Below are positions 52,500 through 62,541 of a stretch of DNA of 64,000 nucleotides, in pieces (the first letter of the stretch is position 1; the number at the start of each line of letters is the position of its first letter). A model generated the notes under the pieces. That model searched no databases and was not told where the DNA came from. It saw only the letters and a program-made list of their open reading frames with translations. This stretch comes from Zobellia russellii (lineage in GTDB: Bacteria; Bacteroidota; Bacteroidia; Flavobacteriales; Flavobacteriaceae): contig NZ_JACSOI010000003.1 of assembly GCF_018728565.1 (NCBI RefSeq), forward strand, positions 372,001 through 436,000, in the 5' to 3' direction. A program made the translations under genes and the position numbers.

Positions 52500-53372
52500 A
52501 TGATGACCAACGAGCAAATTGGCATACGCACCACCTATCTTAGTATTTTTGGGAATGTAGTTTTAGCACTTATAAAAGGGCTTTCCGGTATTTTTGGAAA
52601 CTCTTATGCTTTAATTGCCGATGCCATAGAATCTACTACAGATGTTTTTTCTTCGGCTCTGGTTTTATTGGGTTTTAAGTACGCAAAACGCCCGGCAGAT
52701 TCCAACCATCCGTACGGTCATGGTAAAATAGAACCCTTAATTACTTTTGGGGTGGTAGCCTTTTTAGTGACTTCGGCAACCATTATTGCCTATGAGAGTA
52801 TAAAGAACATACAAACACCCCATAAGGTTCCAAAAGCGTGGACGCTTATAGTTTTAGCGGGTATAATTTTATGGAAAGAAATTCTCTATCGTTTGGTCAT
52901 CAAGAAAAGTAAAGAAACCCATAGCTCTTCTTTAAAAGCCGATGCTTGGCACCATAGAAGTGATGCCGTAACTTCTATAATGGCCTTTATTGGAATCTCA
53001 ATAGCTATTATTTTTGGTAAGGGGTATGAAACTGCGGATGATTGGGCGGCTTTGCTGGCTTCGGCATTTATTCTTTACAATAGCTATTTGATTTTTAGAC
53101 CTGCACTTGGTGAGATTATGGACGAGCAATTATATGATGACATATTGGTTAGGGTTCGAGAAAAATCTATGGAAGTGAGCGGAGTGCTGGATACTGAAAA
53201 ATGTTACATTAGAAAAGCCGGAATGAAATACCATGTAGATTTGCACGCTAGGGTAAATGCTACTATTTCCGTAAAGGACGGACACGAAATTGCCCATAAC
53301 CTAAAAGATCATCTAAAATCGGAAATACCAAATTTGGGCCATGTGTTAATTCATATTGAGCCACATGAATAA
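52500..53372 (+). CDS. Cation diffusion facilitator transporter
   Basis: A metal (Zn, Fe, Co or Mn)/proton antiporter of the inner membrane with six helices. The metal site motif in TM2 is ADAIESTTDVFSS, and the TM5 counterpart is in LKADAWHHRSDAVTS. The cytoplasmic C-terminal domain (about residues 205-290) ends with the H-rich GHVLIHIEPHE. Length 290 aa. Two adjacent ATGs (52500 and 52503) are possible starts. Confidence 0.92.
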   Translation: MMTNEQIGIRTTYLSIFGNVVLALIKGLSGIFGNSYALIADAIESTTDVFSSALVLLGFKYAKRPADSNHPYGHGKIEPLITFGVVAFLVTSATIIAYESIKNIQTPHKVPKAWTLIVLAGIILWKEILYRLVIKKSKETHSSSLKADAWHHRSDAVTSIMAFIGISIAIIFGKGYETADDWAALLASAFILYNSYLIFRPALGEIMDEQLYDDILVRVREKSMEVSGVLDTEKCYIRKAGMKYHVDLHARVNATISVKDGHEIAHNLKDHLKSEIPNLGHVLIHIEPHE

Positions 53373-53513
53373 GATGAAGTTGAAAATCACCCAACTTCAT
53401 CTGAGTATCTGCTACCGAATTAAAAATAATCTATAAATTTAGCAACTTATACTAACTCAGCATTGGTAATGGGGACCTCAGCTAACCGCACCAATCTAAA
53501 AACAACTCAATTA

Positions 53514-54452
53514 ATGAAAATGAAGTCAAGATTAATGATGGCATCTACAGTTTTATTACTGTGGACAGGAAATGTGTTACAGGCGCAAGATGAAAACCCA
53601 TTAGAAGGAAAGTGGGATTTGGTAATTGAAAAGGACGGAACCCAGCTTCCCTCGTGGCTAGAGATTACCCATTCCGGAACAAATACTTTGGTAGGTCGTT
53701 TTGTGTATGCATTTGGTAGTGCAAGACCAATTTCGGAAGTGGTGGTAAAGAATGATGTTTTTAGTTTTGTTATACCTAAGCAATGGGAGCCGGAAGGAAC
53801 GGATATGACCTTTACCGGAGCTTTGGATGGCGAAGGTCTTAAGGGAACTATGATTTATACAGATGGGCAACCTTATAGTTGGACCGCCGTTAGGGCACCA
53901 AAATTAGATTACGTAACAAAAGCTAAATGGGGTAAGACCAAAGAGCTTTTTAACGGTAAGGATTTAAGCGGATGGAAAGCTATGGGGGAAAACCAGTGGG
54001 TAGTTGAAGACGGTATTCTGTCCAGTCCAAAGTCTGGTGCCAACTTGGTGTCCGAAGAAAAGTTTAAGGACTTTAAATTACATGCAGAATTTAAAGTACC
54101 ATCTGGAAGTAATAGCGGTATTTATCTAAGAGGACGTTACGAAGTGCAGATTACGGATGATAAGGGTTCCGACCCTTCAAGTGTATTGTTTGGGGGTATC
54201 TACGGCTTTCTGACCCCAAATGAAATGGCGGCTAATGATGCCAGTGAGTGGCAAACGTATGATATTACGTTAATTGGCCGTCGTGTGACCATTGTAGCAA
54301 ACGGAAAAACGATTATAAACGATCAAAATATTCCAGGAATAACCGGTGGGGCACTAGATAGTAAGGAAGGAGAGCCGGGTCCGTTTTTAATTCAAGGAGA
54401 TCACGGTCCTATAATGTTCAGAAAGTTTGAGGTAACTCCAAGAGTAGAGTAG
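53514..54452 (+). CDS. DUF1080 (3-keto-disaccharide hydrolase-like) secreted protein
   Basis: The start at ATG 53514 (MKMKSRLMMASTVLLLWTG) gives a signal peptide ending near LQAQDEN. Residues about 25-130 form an N-terminal beta domain (EGKWDLVIEKDGTQLPSWLEI), and about 140-312 form a DUF1080 concanavalin-like domain: ELFNGKDLSGWKAMG, NSGIYLRGRYEVQI, GFLTPNEMAANDASEWQTYDIT and GPIMFRKFEVTP. DUF1080 proteins have been linked to 3-keto-glycoside hydrolysis. In-frame codons upstream to 53463 look untranslated. Confidence 0.88.
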   Translation: MKMKSRLMMASTVLLLWTGNVLQAQDENPLEGKWDLVIEKDGTQLPSWLEITHSGTNTLVGRFVYAFGSARPISEVVVKNDVFSFVIPKQWEPEGTDMTFTGALDGEGLKGTMIYTDGQPYSWTAVRAPKLDYVTKAKWGKTKELFNGKDLSGWKAMGENQWVVEDGILSSPKSGANLVSEEKFKDFKLHAEFKVPSGSNSGIYLRGRYEVQITDDKGSDPSSVLFGGIYGFLTPNEMAANDASEWQTYDITLIGRRVTIVANGKTIINDQNIPGITGGALDSKEGEPGPFLIQGDHGPIMFRKFEVTPRVE

Positions 54453-54473
54453 TGCTCCTATAAGAATACTTAG

Positions 54474-54511
54474 AAAACGCCTACCGTCTTTTGAGCAGTA
54501 GGCGTTTTTTT
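54474..54511. terminator. Intrinsic terminator between DUF1080 and NUC1 genes
   Basis: An 11-bp perfect stem AAAACGCCTAC/GTAGGCGTTTT (54474-54484 and 54498-54508) with a 13-base loop and a T run. Confidence 0.88.
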
Positions 54512-54515
54512 ATTG

Positions 54516-55313
54516 TTACCAGTTAATTTCGGAAGAAAGTGTCAATGGCTTACGTTCCGTTGTTATAATAGAATTTAAATCAAATTCATTGGCTTGGTGA
54601 ATAGCCTCGTCAAAAGTAAAGTCGCATTTGGCTTCAATTTCAGACGGAGCCACTTCGTACGTTTTAAACGCTTCCAAATCAAGAAAGGACAGCCTGCTTA
54701 AATCTTGCGTCAATATAAATGATTTGGTCTTTAGCTTTCCGTTCTCTTCGTACATAATGGTTTTGTAGAATTCTGAAGGGATTTTATAACCTCGGTATTC
54801 ACGGTCATCCTCATTAAAAATGCACCCACCAATAATGCTAACACGAGACCGATCCATTTCTGTTTGATCGTACAGGGAATTTTCAAGTTCTCCCCAAACA
54901 CCGCCTTTTCCACTTTGGTTAAAACTGTCCATTTGTGGCGCTATATTGGTGAAAACAAAAGAATCAGAGTTGGCTTTTTTCGCCTCGGCATAACTGCCCC
55001 AGTTTAAATCCACTCTACGGGCAAGGTGGCCACGATCTAAAGGATTGCTTTTGTACAATTGGTTTCCTGCTTGGTTCTCTGATGGTATTCTTGAATCCTC
55101 AAAAAAGCTTGCACCCTTTCGGGGGACTTTTTTAAGGTTTCTGCCATCTATATTCCATGCCACCCAAATTGCAAATTTGGTGCGGCTACTTAACGCCAAA
55201 GAAAAATGGGTGTAATCTACTATTTCAGAGCCTTCCAATTGATAAGCAGCATCTATGTCATTTAACTTTGGAGGATATATAGGGGTGTTCAAAAAATTAT
55301 TATCAAAAGCCAT
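54516..55313 (-). CDS. DNA/RNA non-specific endonuclease (NUC1 family)
   Basis: The beta-beta-alpha metal nuclease motif DRGHLARRVDLNWG (catalytic His in DRGH, about residue 95) is followed by FVFTNIAPQMDSFNQSGKGGVWGELEN, with the conserved Asn. Length 265 aa. There is no signal peptide by inspection (MAFDNNFLNTPIYPPKL), so the compartment is uncertain. Some members are secreted nutrient nucleases and others are toxins; no immunity gene is adjacent. Confidence 0.9.
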   Translation of the reverse strand: MAFDNNFLNTPIYPPKLNDIDAAYQLEGSEIVDYTHFSLALSSRTKFAIWVAWNIDGRNLKKVPRKGASFFEDSRIPSENQAGNQLYKSNPLDRGHLARRVDLNWGSYAEAKKANSDSFVFTNIAPQMDSFNQSGKGGVWGELENSLYDQTEMDRSRVSIIGGCIFNEDDREYRGYKIPSEFYKTIMYEENGKLKTKSFILTQDLSRLSFLDLEAFKTYEVAPSEIEAKCDFTFDEAIHQANEFDLNSIITTERKPLTLSSEINW

Positions 55314-55418
55314 AAATAGGTGTGTTACTAAAGTTAAGACATCAAAAATGCAAACTTTAGTAGTTGAGTGGTTATTCTACGTTTTAAATTATGTTTGTTT
55401 TTACGTAAGCTTACGTCC

Positions 55419-56210
55419 TTACAAAGTGTTTTTTAATGCGGTTTTATTTCTTGTTATAGCTTCGTCAATAGCATCCCATAGTTTTATGCGATTATTCAGG
55501 GCTTCTTTGGCAACGGCCAATGTTTCTTGCCATTTTTGTTCGTCATGTCCGCAAAGTTCGGAGACCATTTGCAAGGAGAGTGGGCCATGTTCATCACCAT
55601 CTAACTCAATATGTCTTTCTAAGTAGTATACAAACTTGTTGTACTCTTTATTTTCTGCATCGGCACTTTTTAGAACTTCCATAAACATATCCGGTATAAC
55701 ATCTTCCCTGCCAAACGTAAATGCAGATGCTACTAAATGCGGTTTTCCGGTAGCGATGGTCTCAAATGAAAAACGAACAAAATCTGCTACCTTTTTGGGA
55801 ATGTCTATTTTTTGCAATGCGTTGTTTACCGTAACCCCTTGTTCTAGATGGCGAATAAAAGCATTGGATTTTGAAATGTCAGCTCCCAATTGCTGCATAG
55901 CTTCCAAATACATCTCAAAATGACTTTTAGGCTCTCCTAATTCGTTTATATCACTTTCTTCACCATGTACTATTTCATTAATAAACCGTGCTAAAACAGG
56001 ATTGGCACTGGGGGTCCATGGAATACTAACATTGGTCAATGATATCTGAAGAGACTTTAGTAACGACATGAAGTCCCAAACCGCATACACATGGTTTTCA
56101 GTAAAGGTTCTAATATCTTCTATACTGTTGAGGTTATTGTAAAGGGGGTGATTTTGAAGTTGATTTCGTAAATTGTTGATTTCATTCTCAATAAATTCAA
56201 TTTGATACAT
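55419..56210 (-). CDS. DUF3050 protein (haem-oxygenase-like fold)
   Basis: 263 residues matching the DUF3050 layout: [38 protein letters not shown] near the N-terminus and [25 protein letters not shown] near residue 205. The conserved histidines, [12 protein letters not shown] in particular, could bind metal, as in the haem-oxygenase-like superfamily. The reaction is unknown. Gaps of 105 and 142 bases to its neighbours suggest its own transcript. Confidence 0.85.
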   Translation of the reverse strand: MYQIEFIENEINNLRNQLQNHPLYNNLNSIEDIRTFTENHVYAVWDFMSLLKSLQISLTNVSIPWTPSANPVLARFINEIVHGEESDINELGEPKSHFEMYLEAMQQLGADISKSNAFIRHLEQGVTVNNALQKIDIPKKVADFVRFSFETIATGKPHLVASAFTFGREDVIPDMFMEVLKSADAENKEYNKFVYYLERHIELDGDEHGPLSLQMVSELCGHDEQKWQETLAVAKEALNNRIKLWDAIDEAITRNKTALKNTL

Positions 56211-56352
56211 AGGTTCTGTTTGTTTTATTAGCTCTGGGGCTAAATATCATGAGTATAATAGATATGATTAAAATAGGAATAATCTTATATTTTAGAAAGA
56301 ATTACACTACTTTTTAAATAAATGTTTGACATATTAAACATTGGTACAGGTA

Positions 56353-57780
56353 TTAGCAATCACTCATGTTGATACCCACTGCGAGTCCACCTTTCGAAGT
56401 TTCTTTGTATTTGGAGCTCATGTCTTTTGCCGTGGCCCACATGGTTTCAACTACCTTATCCAGCGGAACCTTAGCATCTTTAGGGTCTGAGCCTAATGCT
56501 AACTCTGCGGCGTTAATGGCTTTTATGGCGCCCATACTATTGCGCTCTATGCAGGGTATTTGTACGAGTCCGCCTATGGGGTCGCAAGTTAGGCCAAGAT
56601 GATGTTCCATGGCAATTTCGGCCGCCATAAGGACTTGCTCTGGTGAGCCACCAAGTAATTCAGTAAGAGCACCTGCCGCCATGGCACTAGAAACACCAAT
56701 TTCTGCTTGACACCCACCCATTGCTGCAGAAATGGTAGCGCCTTTTTTAAAAATGCTGCCAATTTCACCAGCTACGAGCAGAAATTTTTTGACGTGCTCA
56801 AAATGGGCCTCATGGTTTTCTATCACCATATAATACATAAGAACCGCGGGAATGACTCCTGCACTACCATTTGTGGGAGCTGTTACCACGCGCCCCAACG
56901 AAGCATTTACTTCATTGACCGCTAAAGCAAAACAACTTACCCATTTTAGGATTTGGCGGAATTTAACTTCTGTATTGCGAATGGTGGTTAACCAAGATTG
57001 GGGAGAATTATAAGTGGTAGAATCTCCCAGTAAATTTTTGTTGAGCTCAAAAGCACGACGGGTAACGTTTAGTCCCCCGGGTAATTTACCTTCGGTATGA
57101 CAGCCAATGTACATACATTCCAACATGGTTTGCCAAACATCATTTAACTTTTGATCTATTTGGGCATCATCACGTAAGGAGCGTTCATTTTCCTGTACTA
57201 TTTCTGAAATACTTTTGTTTTCGCTAGCACAGTATGCCAAAAGTTCGGAGCCCTTTTGAATTGGAAATGGAAAACTGTCAAAAGTAGCTATGTTGCGTTT
57301 GGCATTTTTTCGCTCTTTAACAACTACAAATCCGCCTCCTATAGAATAATAGGTGTTCTTTTTAGTTTTACCCGATTTTAAGGTAGCCTCAAACTGAAGT
57401 CCGTTGGCATGAAATTCTAGAAATTTTTTATGAAATATAATATCGGTTTTAGGGTGGAAGGGAATTTCTTTACATGCTCCAAAGTTTAATACATTGTTTT
57501 CCTGTATGTGCGATATAATGGAGTGAATGGTATCAACGGGAATTTCAACCGGATCGGTGCCGGATAGACCCAGCATTACGGCATAGTCCGTAGCGTGCCC
57601 CTTGCCTGTTAGGGAGAGAGAGCCGTACATATGTACTTTTACGGCAATAACCTCATCAAAGATTTGCGCAGACCGTAGTTCGCTAATCCAACGTTCGGCA
57701 GCTCGCCACGGACCTAAGGTATGGGAACTAGAAGGGCCTACACCGATCTTAAGCATATCAAAAATACTGATGGACTCCAT
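56353..57780 (-). CDS. sdaA: L-serine ammonia-lyase (iron-sulfur dependent)
   Basis: Deaminates L-serine to pyruvate with a [4Fe-4S] cluster. The N-terminal beta domain starts SIFDMLKIGVGPSSSHTLGPWRAAE (residues 4-28), the family signature. The alpha domain has the cluster cysteine region AAMGGCQAEIGVSSAMAAGALTELLGG and LGLTCDPIGGLVQIPCIERNS. The 475 aa length fits the single-chain form. Its start is 276 bases from dnaK on the opposite strand. Confidence 0.94.
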   Translation of the reverse strand: MESISIFDMLKIGVGPSSSHTLGPWRAAERWISELRSAQIFDEVIAVKVHMYGSLSLTGKGHATDYAVMLGLSGTDPVEIPVDTIHSIISHIQENNVLNFGACKEIPFHPKTDIIFHKKFLEFHANGLQFEATLKSGKTKKNTYYSIGGGFVVVKERKNAKRNIATFDSFPFPIQKGSELLAYCASENKSISEIVQENERSLRDDAQIDQKLNDVWQTMLECMYIGCHTEGKLPGGLNVTRRAFELNKNLLGDSTTYNSPQSWLTTIRNTEVKFRQILKWVSCFALAVNEVNASLGRVVTAPTNGSAGVIPAVLMYYMVIENHEAHFEHVKKFLLVAGEIGSIFKKGATISAAMGGCQAEIGVSSAMAAGALTELLGGSPEQVLMAAEIAMEHHLGLTCDPIGGLVQIPCIERNSMGAIKAINAAELALGSDPKDAKVPLDKVVETMWATAKDMSSKYKETSKGGLAVGINMSDC

Positions 57781-58056
57781 AAACTTAATTTATGGTGTAA
57801 AGATAGATAAAGCATGCTTCTGGCAAAGTCAAAAACAGGAAGCCAAAAACTTAAGAAATAGCAATACCCGTTTAAGTCAATTGTTGCTTTTTTGCCCTAA
57901 GTTGTCGGTTTTAGCAGTAAAAAAGGGTTGTTCTGGCGTGTTCTTTGCTATAAAAAAAGTAAAAATGACATCATGTCAGGTTGTGGACGGTTGGCATATT
58001 GTTTGTCATTTAGAAACCGATTATAAAAATTAGCACTAATATTTAAAACATATAGC

Positions 58057-59964
58057 ATGAGTAAAATTATAGGTATTGACTTGGGTACTACCAACTCCTG
58101 TGTTTCCGTTATGGAAGGTAACGAACCGGTAGTAATCCCTAATGCAGAAGGAAAGAGAACAACACCCTCTGTAATTGCGTTTGTAGAAGGTGGAGAAATT
58201 AAAGTTGGTGATCCTGCAAAAAGACAGGCGGTAACCAACCCTCACAACACTATATATTCTATTAAGCGTTTTATGGGAAACAAATTTTCGGAGTCTAGTA
58301 AAGAGGCCGAAAGAGTTCCTTATAAAGTAGTAAAAGGAGATAATGACACACCACGTGTAGATATTGATGGCCGTTTGTATACGCCACAAGAACTTTCTGC
58401 TATGATTCTTCAGAAAATGAAGAAAACTGCAGAAGATTATTTAGGGCAGGATGTTAGCCGTGCGGTAATTACCGTTCCAGCATATTTTAACGATGCACAA
58501 CGTCAGGCAACTAAAGAAGCTGGTGAGATAGCAGGTCTTACTGTAGAAAGAATTATCAACGAGCCTACCGCAGCTTCTTTGGCTTATGGTATGGACAAGA
58601 AAGATACGGATCAGAAAATAGTTGTTTTTGACTTTGGTGGTGGTACACATGATGTATCTATCCTAGAGTTGGGTGACGGTGTTTTTGAAGTATTGTCAAC
58701 AGATGGTGATACACACCTTGGTGGTGATGATGTTGATCAAAAAATTATTGATTGGTTGGCGGATGAGTTCAATAAAGACGAAAGCATAGATTTGCGTAAA
58801 GATGCTATGGCATTACAACGTTTACGTGAAGCTGCTGAGAAAGCTAAAATTGAATTGTCTTCTTCTGCACAAACTGAAATCAACTTACCTTATGTAACGG
58901 CTACCGCTACAGGACCTAAGCATTTGGTACGTACACTTACAAGAGCCAAGTTTGAGCAATTGATCGAAGATTTGGTAAAAAGAACTATTGAGCCATGTGA
59001 GACAGCACTTAAATCTGCTGGACTTTCTAAGAGCGATATTGATGAAATTATCTTAGTAGGTGGTTCTACAAGAATTCCAGCAGTACAAGAAGCGGTTGAG
59101 AAATTCTTTGGTAAGAAACCTTCTAAAGGAGTAAACCCGGATGAGGTTGTTGCAATTGGAGCAGCTATTCAAGGTGGTGTTCTTACAGGAGATGTTAAAG
59201 ATGTATTGTTATTGGATGTTACTCCATTATCCTTAGGTATTGAAACTATGGGTAGCGTAATGACCAAGTTGATCGAGGCGAATACTACGATTCCAACAAA
59301 GAAATCTCAAGTATTTTCTACGGCAGCGGACAATCAACCATCAGTAGAGATTCATGTATTGCAGGGTGAGCGTCCAATGGCATCTGACAACAAGACAATT
59401 GGTCGTTTCCACTTAGACGGTATTCCACCAGCACCAAGAGGAACACCTCAAATTGAAGTAACTTTTGATATTGATGCCAATGGTATCATCAAAGTTTCTG
59501 CAACGGATAAGGCGACGAACAAAACGCAGGATATCAGAATTGAAGCTTCTTCAGGATTAACAGAGGAAGAAATCAAGAAAATGAAAGCTGAAGCAGAAGC
59601 TAATGCTGAGTCTGATAAAAAAGCAAAAGAAACTGCTGACAAGTTGAACGAAGCAGACGGAATGATTTTCCAAACGGAAAAGCAACTGAAAGAATTTGGT
59701 GAAAAATTATCAGATGATAAGAAAAAACCAATTGAAGAAGCTTTAACCGAGTTAAAAGCAGCATACGAATCTAAAGACTTAGCGGTTATTACACCAGCTT
59801 TGGATAAGATCAATGAGGCTTGGAAAGTTGCTTCTGAAGAAATGTACAAAGCTCAAGCAGAAGCACAGCAAAACGGTGCAGCTCCTGAGGGCGATACTGC
59901 TTCGGCAGAAGAGCCTAAAGAAGGTGATAACGTAGAAGATGTAGACTTTGAAGAAGTAAAATAA
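58057..59964 (+). CDS. dnaK: Hsp70 chaperone DnaK
   Basis: The full-length Hsp70, 635 aa. The ATPase domain has [34 protein letters not shown] and [15 protein letters not shown]. The substrate-binding domain ([20 protein letters not shown]) is followed by the helical lid and an acidic C-terminus ending DVDFEEVK. It works with GrpE and DnaJ, not encoded here, and with ClpB at 14.8 kb. The 275-base upstream region has no exact -7 element and no CIRCE repeat; control of dnaK in this lineage is therefore open. Confidence 0.98.
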   Translation: MSKIIGIDLGTTNSCVSVMEGNEPVVIPNAEGKRTTPSVIAFVEGGEIKVGDPAKRQAVTNPHNTIYSIKRFMGNKFSESSKEAERVPYKVVKGDNDTPRVDIDGRLYTPQELSAMILQKMKKTAEDYLGQDVSRAVITVPAYFNDAQRQATKEAGEIAGLTVERIINEPTAASLAYGMDKKDTDQKIVVFDFGGGTHDVSILELGDGVFEVLSTDGDTHLGGDDVDQKIIDWLADEFNKDESIDLRKDAMALQRLREAAEKAKIELSSSAQTEINLPYVTATATGPKHLVRTLTRAKFEQLIEDLVKRTIEPCETALKSAGLSKSDIDEIILVGGSTRIPAVQEAVEKFFGKKPSKGVNPDEVVAIGAAIQGGVLTGDVKDVLLLDVTPLSLGIETMGSVMTKLIEANTTIPTKKSQVFSTAADNQPSVEIHVLQGERPMASDNKTIGRFHLDGIPPAPRGTPQIEVTFDIDANGIIKVSATDKATNKTQDIRIEASSGLTEEEIKKMKAEAEANAESDKKAKETADKLNEADGMIFQTEKQLKEFGEKLSDDKKKPIEEALTELKAAYESKDLAVITPALDKINEAWKVASEEMYKAQAEAQQNGAAPEGDTASAEEPKEGDNVEDVDFEEVK

Positions 59965-59990
59965 GTATAAGCGTTTAGCGCTCTACATAT

Positions 59991-60022
59991 AAGACCCGTC
60001 CAGTTTTCTCTGGGCGGGTCTT
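59991..60022 (+). terminator. Intrinsic terminator of dnaK
   Basis: Stem AAGACCCGTCCAG/CTGGGCGGGTCTT (59991-60003 and 60010-60022) with one G-U pair and a 6-base loop, followed by TTCGTTTT. Confidence 0.88.
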
Positions 60023-60086
60023 TTCGTTTTGTCAATTTGGTACGTGTTTTGTTTTCAGTTGACAGAATATCAAGTAGTTTTGTAGT

Positions 60087-61019
60087 ATGATTAAGAAATT
60101 CTTGTTTGTGTGTATGGTATGGGGCATATCCTCAATGGTATTTTCCCAAGACATCGAGATTTTTAAAATTTCCGATTTTAATCTAAAGGGAAATGTCAAA
60201 TCCTGTTTGGTAATTACGGACTATGGTAAGGAAGAATATTACTTTAATCCAGAGGGCTTTTTAACCAAATCGGTTACCCGTTATAATGATACGGATTATG
60301 AAACCACGTATTATAAGTTTAAGGACGGTTTTTTAAAAGAACGTAGGATAGAGAATTATATGGATGGCGTTTTTGATTATGCCACTTCCATTGCCAGTCT
60401 TTATGAGATAGATACCGTAGCAAGAAAGATAACGGAGAAAATCGTTTCTTATGAAAAGAAACAATTGGAAAAGAACGTTTATAGTTATGATACGGATGAG
60501 AAATTAGTAAAACTTGTTCGCACCAATACCAGCGGTATAGACGAAATAGACTTTGAATATGTTAAGAATGATACCGTAGATACGGTTTCTAAAAAGGTAA
60601 ATGGTGTATTATCTAAATTGGTTACTACCACTTCTTTTGTAGAGAATGACCGGAAATTTAAAAAGGTAATTTCAAAAAACTATATGGAAGGCAATCTTGC
60701 TTCTAAAACCGTTGAGGTTTTAAACTCAAAGAGCAAGGTAATACAACATAAAGAGTTTATGTTTGATGGTTCTACAGAAAAATGGATCTCATTGAACGAC
60801 GAAAGTTATCAATACGATGAAAACGGATTTCTTTCTGTTGTCACGACCAAAAAGCGCTTTGGTGAGCTTACTCAAGAATACATTTATCAATTTGATGGTA
60901 CTTCTGCCAATAATTGGGTGAAAGAAATAATTACACCTAGCAACACGTATACTACAAGACGTATAAAATATTACCCGCCGGTTGCAGATCAGACCGTTTT
61001 GGAAGAACAGAAGAATTGA
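60087..61019 (+). CDS. Secreted protein with RHS-like YD motifs, function unknown
   Basis: A signal peptide (about residues 1-20, ending VFSQD) precedes about 290 residues of repeated beta-hairpin units of the type YxYDxxxKLVKLV and YQYDENGFLSVV, resembling the short repeats of Bacteroidota toxin-like or surface proteins. There is no toxin tip and the whole protein is only 310 aa. Function unknown. The stop lies 4 bases from the stop of the convergent NTF2-like gene. Confidence 0.75.
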   Translation: MIKKFLFVCMVWGISSMVFSQDIEIFKISDFNLKGNVKSCLVITDYGKEEYYFNPEGFLTKSVTRYNDTDYETTYYKFKDGFLKERRIENYMDGVFDYATSIASLYEIDTVARKITEKIVSYEKKQLEKNVYSYDTDEKLVKLVRTNTSGIDEIDFEYVKNDTVDTVSKKVNGVLSKLVTTTSFVENDRKFKKVISKNYMEGNLASKTVEVLNSKSKVIQHKEFMFDGSTEKWISLNDESYQYDENGFLSVVTTKKRFGELTQEYIYQFDGTSANNWVKEIITPSNTYTTRRIKYYPPVADQTVLEEQKN

Positions 61020-61023
61020 AATA

Positions 61024-61452
61024 TTAGCAGGAAGAATCTGCTATAATTTTCCACTCACCATTTATCCGTTTAAAGATTATCATAAATGTGCCATTGGCAT
61101 CACCTACGTCTCGTACTAAAAAATATTGCCCCATAACGTAGTAAGAGTCTTCGGTTATTTTGGAAATCTGGTCAATTTTAAAATTTAATGTTCCTATTTC
61201 GGCTTGGGTGGGGTATCCTTTTTTGTAATTATCCAAAGTGGTTTGCCATCCTTTTGTGATTCTACCACCACTGTAATATGTAAGATCTTCGGATTTCCAG
61301 TAACCTTCCATGAATCCTTCTAGGTCTTGATCAGACCATGCTTTTTCTTGATTGCGAAGAATGTTTTTTATGGCTTCAATATCACTATTTTGGGCGTAAA
61401 GTGTTCCTATTGAAGTCAATAATACAAAAAAGAATAAAGAGGTGCTTTTCAT
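61024..61452 (-). CDS. Secreted NTF2-like (DUF4440-type) protein
   Basis: The signal peptide (SLFFFVLLTSIGTLYAQ, about residues 4-20) and a 120-residue NTF2-like domain: IKNILRNQEKAWSDQDLEGFMEGYWKSEDLTYYSGGRI and the terminal NGTFMIIFKRINGEWKIIADSSC. The pattern is typical of DUF4440/calcium-calmodulin-kinase-association-like domains. Function unknown. It resembles the NTF2-like gene at 50357 only in fold. Confidence 0.87.
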   Translation of the reverse strand: MKSTSLFFFVLLTSIGTLYAQNSDIEAIKNILRNQEKAWSDQDLEGFMEGYWKSEDLTYYSGGRITKGWQTTLDNYKKGYPTQAEIGTLNFKIDQISKITEDSYYVMGQYFLVRDVGDANGTFMIIFKRINGEWKIIADSSC

Positions 61453-61488
61453 TTTTTAGTGGTTTTACGATATACAGGGGTAAGGTAT

Positions 61489-61520
61489 AAAAAAAGCCCC
61501 GCAAAATTTCCGGGGCCTCT
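61489..61520 (-). terminator. Intrinsic terminator of the Bax-inhibitor-1 gene
   Basis: Stem GCCCCG/CGGGGC (61496-61501 and 61511-61516) with a 9-base loop. On the minus strand it is followed by seven T, about 28 bases after the stop at 61545. Confidence 0.85.
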
Positions 61521-61544
61521 CTCAAAATAAATAAACACTAAAAA

Positions 61545-62252
61545 TTAATCATTTGTATGTAAGTTCAGTATGTACCAAAAAAGCAACATAAGACTGGCAA
61601 AGAGTCCTAAGGAAGCTGCAACATACTGGTTGGATTTATATTTATGGACAAGATTGGAGGTCTGGTACAAAATAGACCCCGATGCTAAAATTACCATGGC
61701 GGCACTAAATAGAAGCCCTAAGTTAAAACCAAATAATATACCTGCTACAATGAGTCCTAGAGCAATGGCAAAACCCACGGCCAATATAGATTTTAGGAAG
61801 GAAAAATCCTTTTGGGTCAGCAGTACAATGGCAGAAAGACCTGTGAACAAAGATAAGGTCATGATGGCAGCTTGGTTTAAAATATCATGAGAGCCACTTT
61901 CTGTCATTGTTATGGCAATAAATATTAATGGAATAAATATGAATGCTTCGGCAACAACATAGAGGAGAAGACCCCAGTAATGCGTACTGTTCTTATCGCT
62001 CTTCAAAGCCAAACGTTCTGCGTAATTGGTAATGAATAAAAAACCTCCCAACATAATCAACCAGCTATACCCTTGCGTTAGCGAAAGTGCAAAATTCAAT
62101 AGTGGGGGAATCTGAAAAAATAGGGTTTCAATAAGAATGAACAGTAAAACGGCACCGGCTAAATGGGCATAGGTTTTTCTGTAAAAAGCGGCTTTTTCTA
62201 CCTCGGTAAGGGTATTTACCAAAGCGCCGTTAGTGGTTTGGTGGTTTTTCAT
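61545..62252 (-). CDS. Bax inhibitor-1/YccA family membrane protein
   Basis: 235 residues with seven predicted membrane helices, and the family pattern VEKAAFYRKTYAHLAGAVLLFILIE at the N-terminus. The GLSAIVLLTQKDFSFLKSI and GSILYQTSNLVHKY segments are also typical. Members are linked to calcium leak or protease control (YccA with FtsH); no partner gene is adjacent. Confidence 0.9.
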   Translation of the reverse strand: MKNHQTTNGALVNTLTEVEKAAFYRKTYAHLAGAVLLFILIETLFFQIPPLLNFALSLTQGYSWLIMLGGFLFITNYAERLALKSDKNSTHYWGLLLYVVAEAFIFIPLIFIAITMTESGSHDILNQAAIMTLSLFTGLSAIVLLTQKDFSFLKSILAVGFAIALGLIVAGILFGFNLGLLFSAAMVILASGSILYQTSNLVHKYKSNQYVAASLGLFASLMLLFWYILNLHTND

Positions 62253-62471
62253 GTCTATAGTTTTGGCTCAGGACACAAATAAAAAAATATTATTAGAAGT
62301 AAAGATGGTTTTTGGTTGAACGGTAGTTATATTCGTTTTTTGTGTAAACTCCTTATTATTAGTAGGTATTGGTAGGGGTGGCTTATATCTCAAAAGCTAT
62401 GAATATTGTTAAACGTATAGAAAGTTAAATAATTGACCAGTTTTTACGGTTAATTAGTTTGTGGGAAATCT

Positions 62472-62479
62472 TAGTTTTG
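62472..62479 (+). promoter_or_regulatory. -7 promoter element of kdgK-kdgA
   Basis: TAGTTTTG matches TAnnTTTG. At the 19-base spacing upstream there is TTA rather than TTG. The predicted start is about 60 bases before the kdgK ATG. The remaining 289-base gap (62253-62541) shows no gene and no clear repeat. Confidence 0.5.
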
Positions 62480-62541
62480 TAGCTGTCAAAAAAATAACAA
62501 CTATTTTCGTAAACTAAGAACTAAATAACCTAATTGTTAAA

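Noticed and set aside
57940-58050. Possible sigma-54 promoter (TGGCATATTGTTTG) before dnaK
   Set aside because: The -12 GC element is not convincing and spacing is poor; probably chance.
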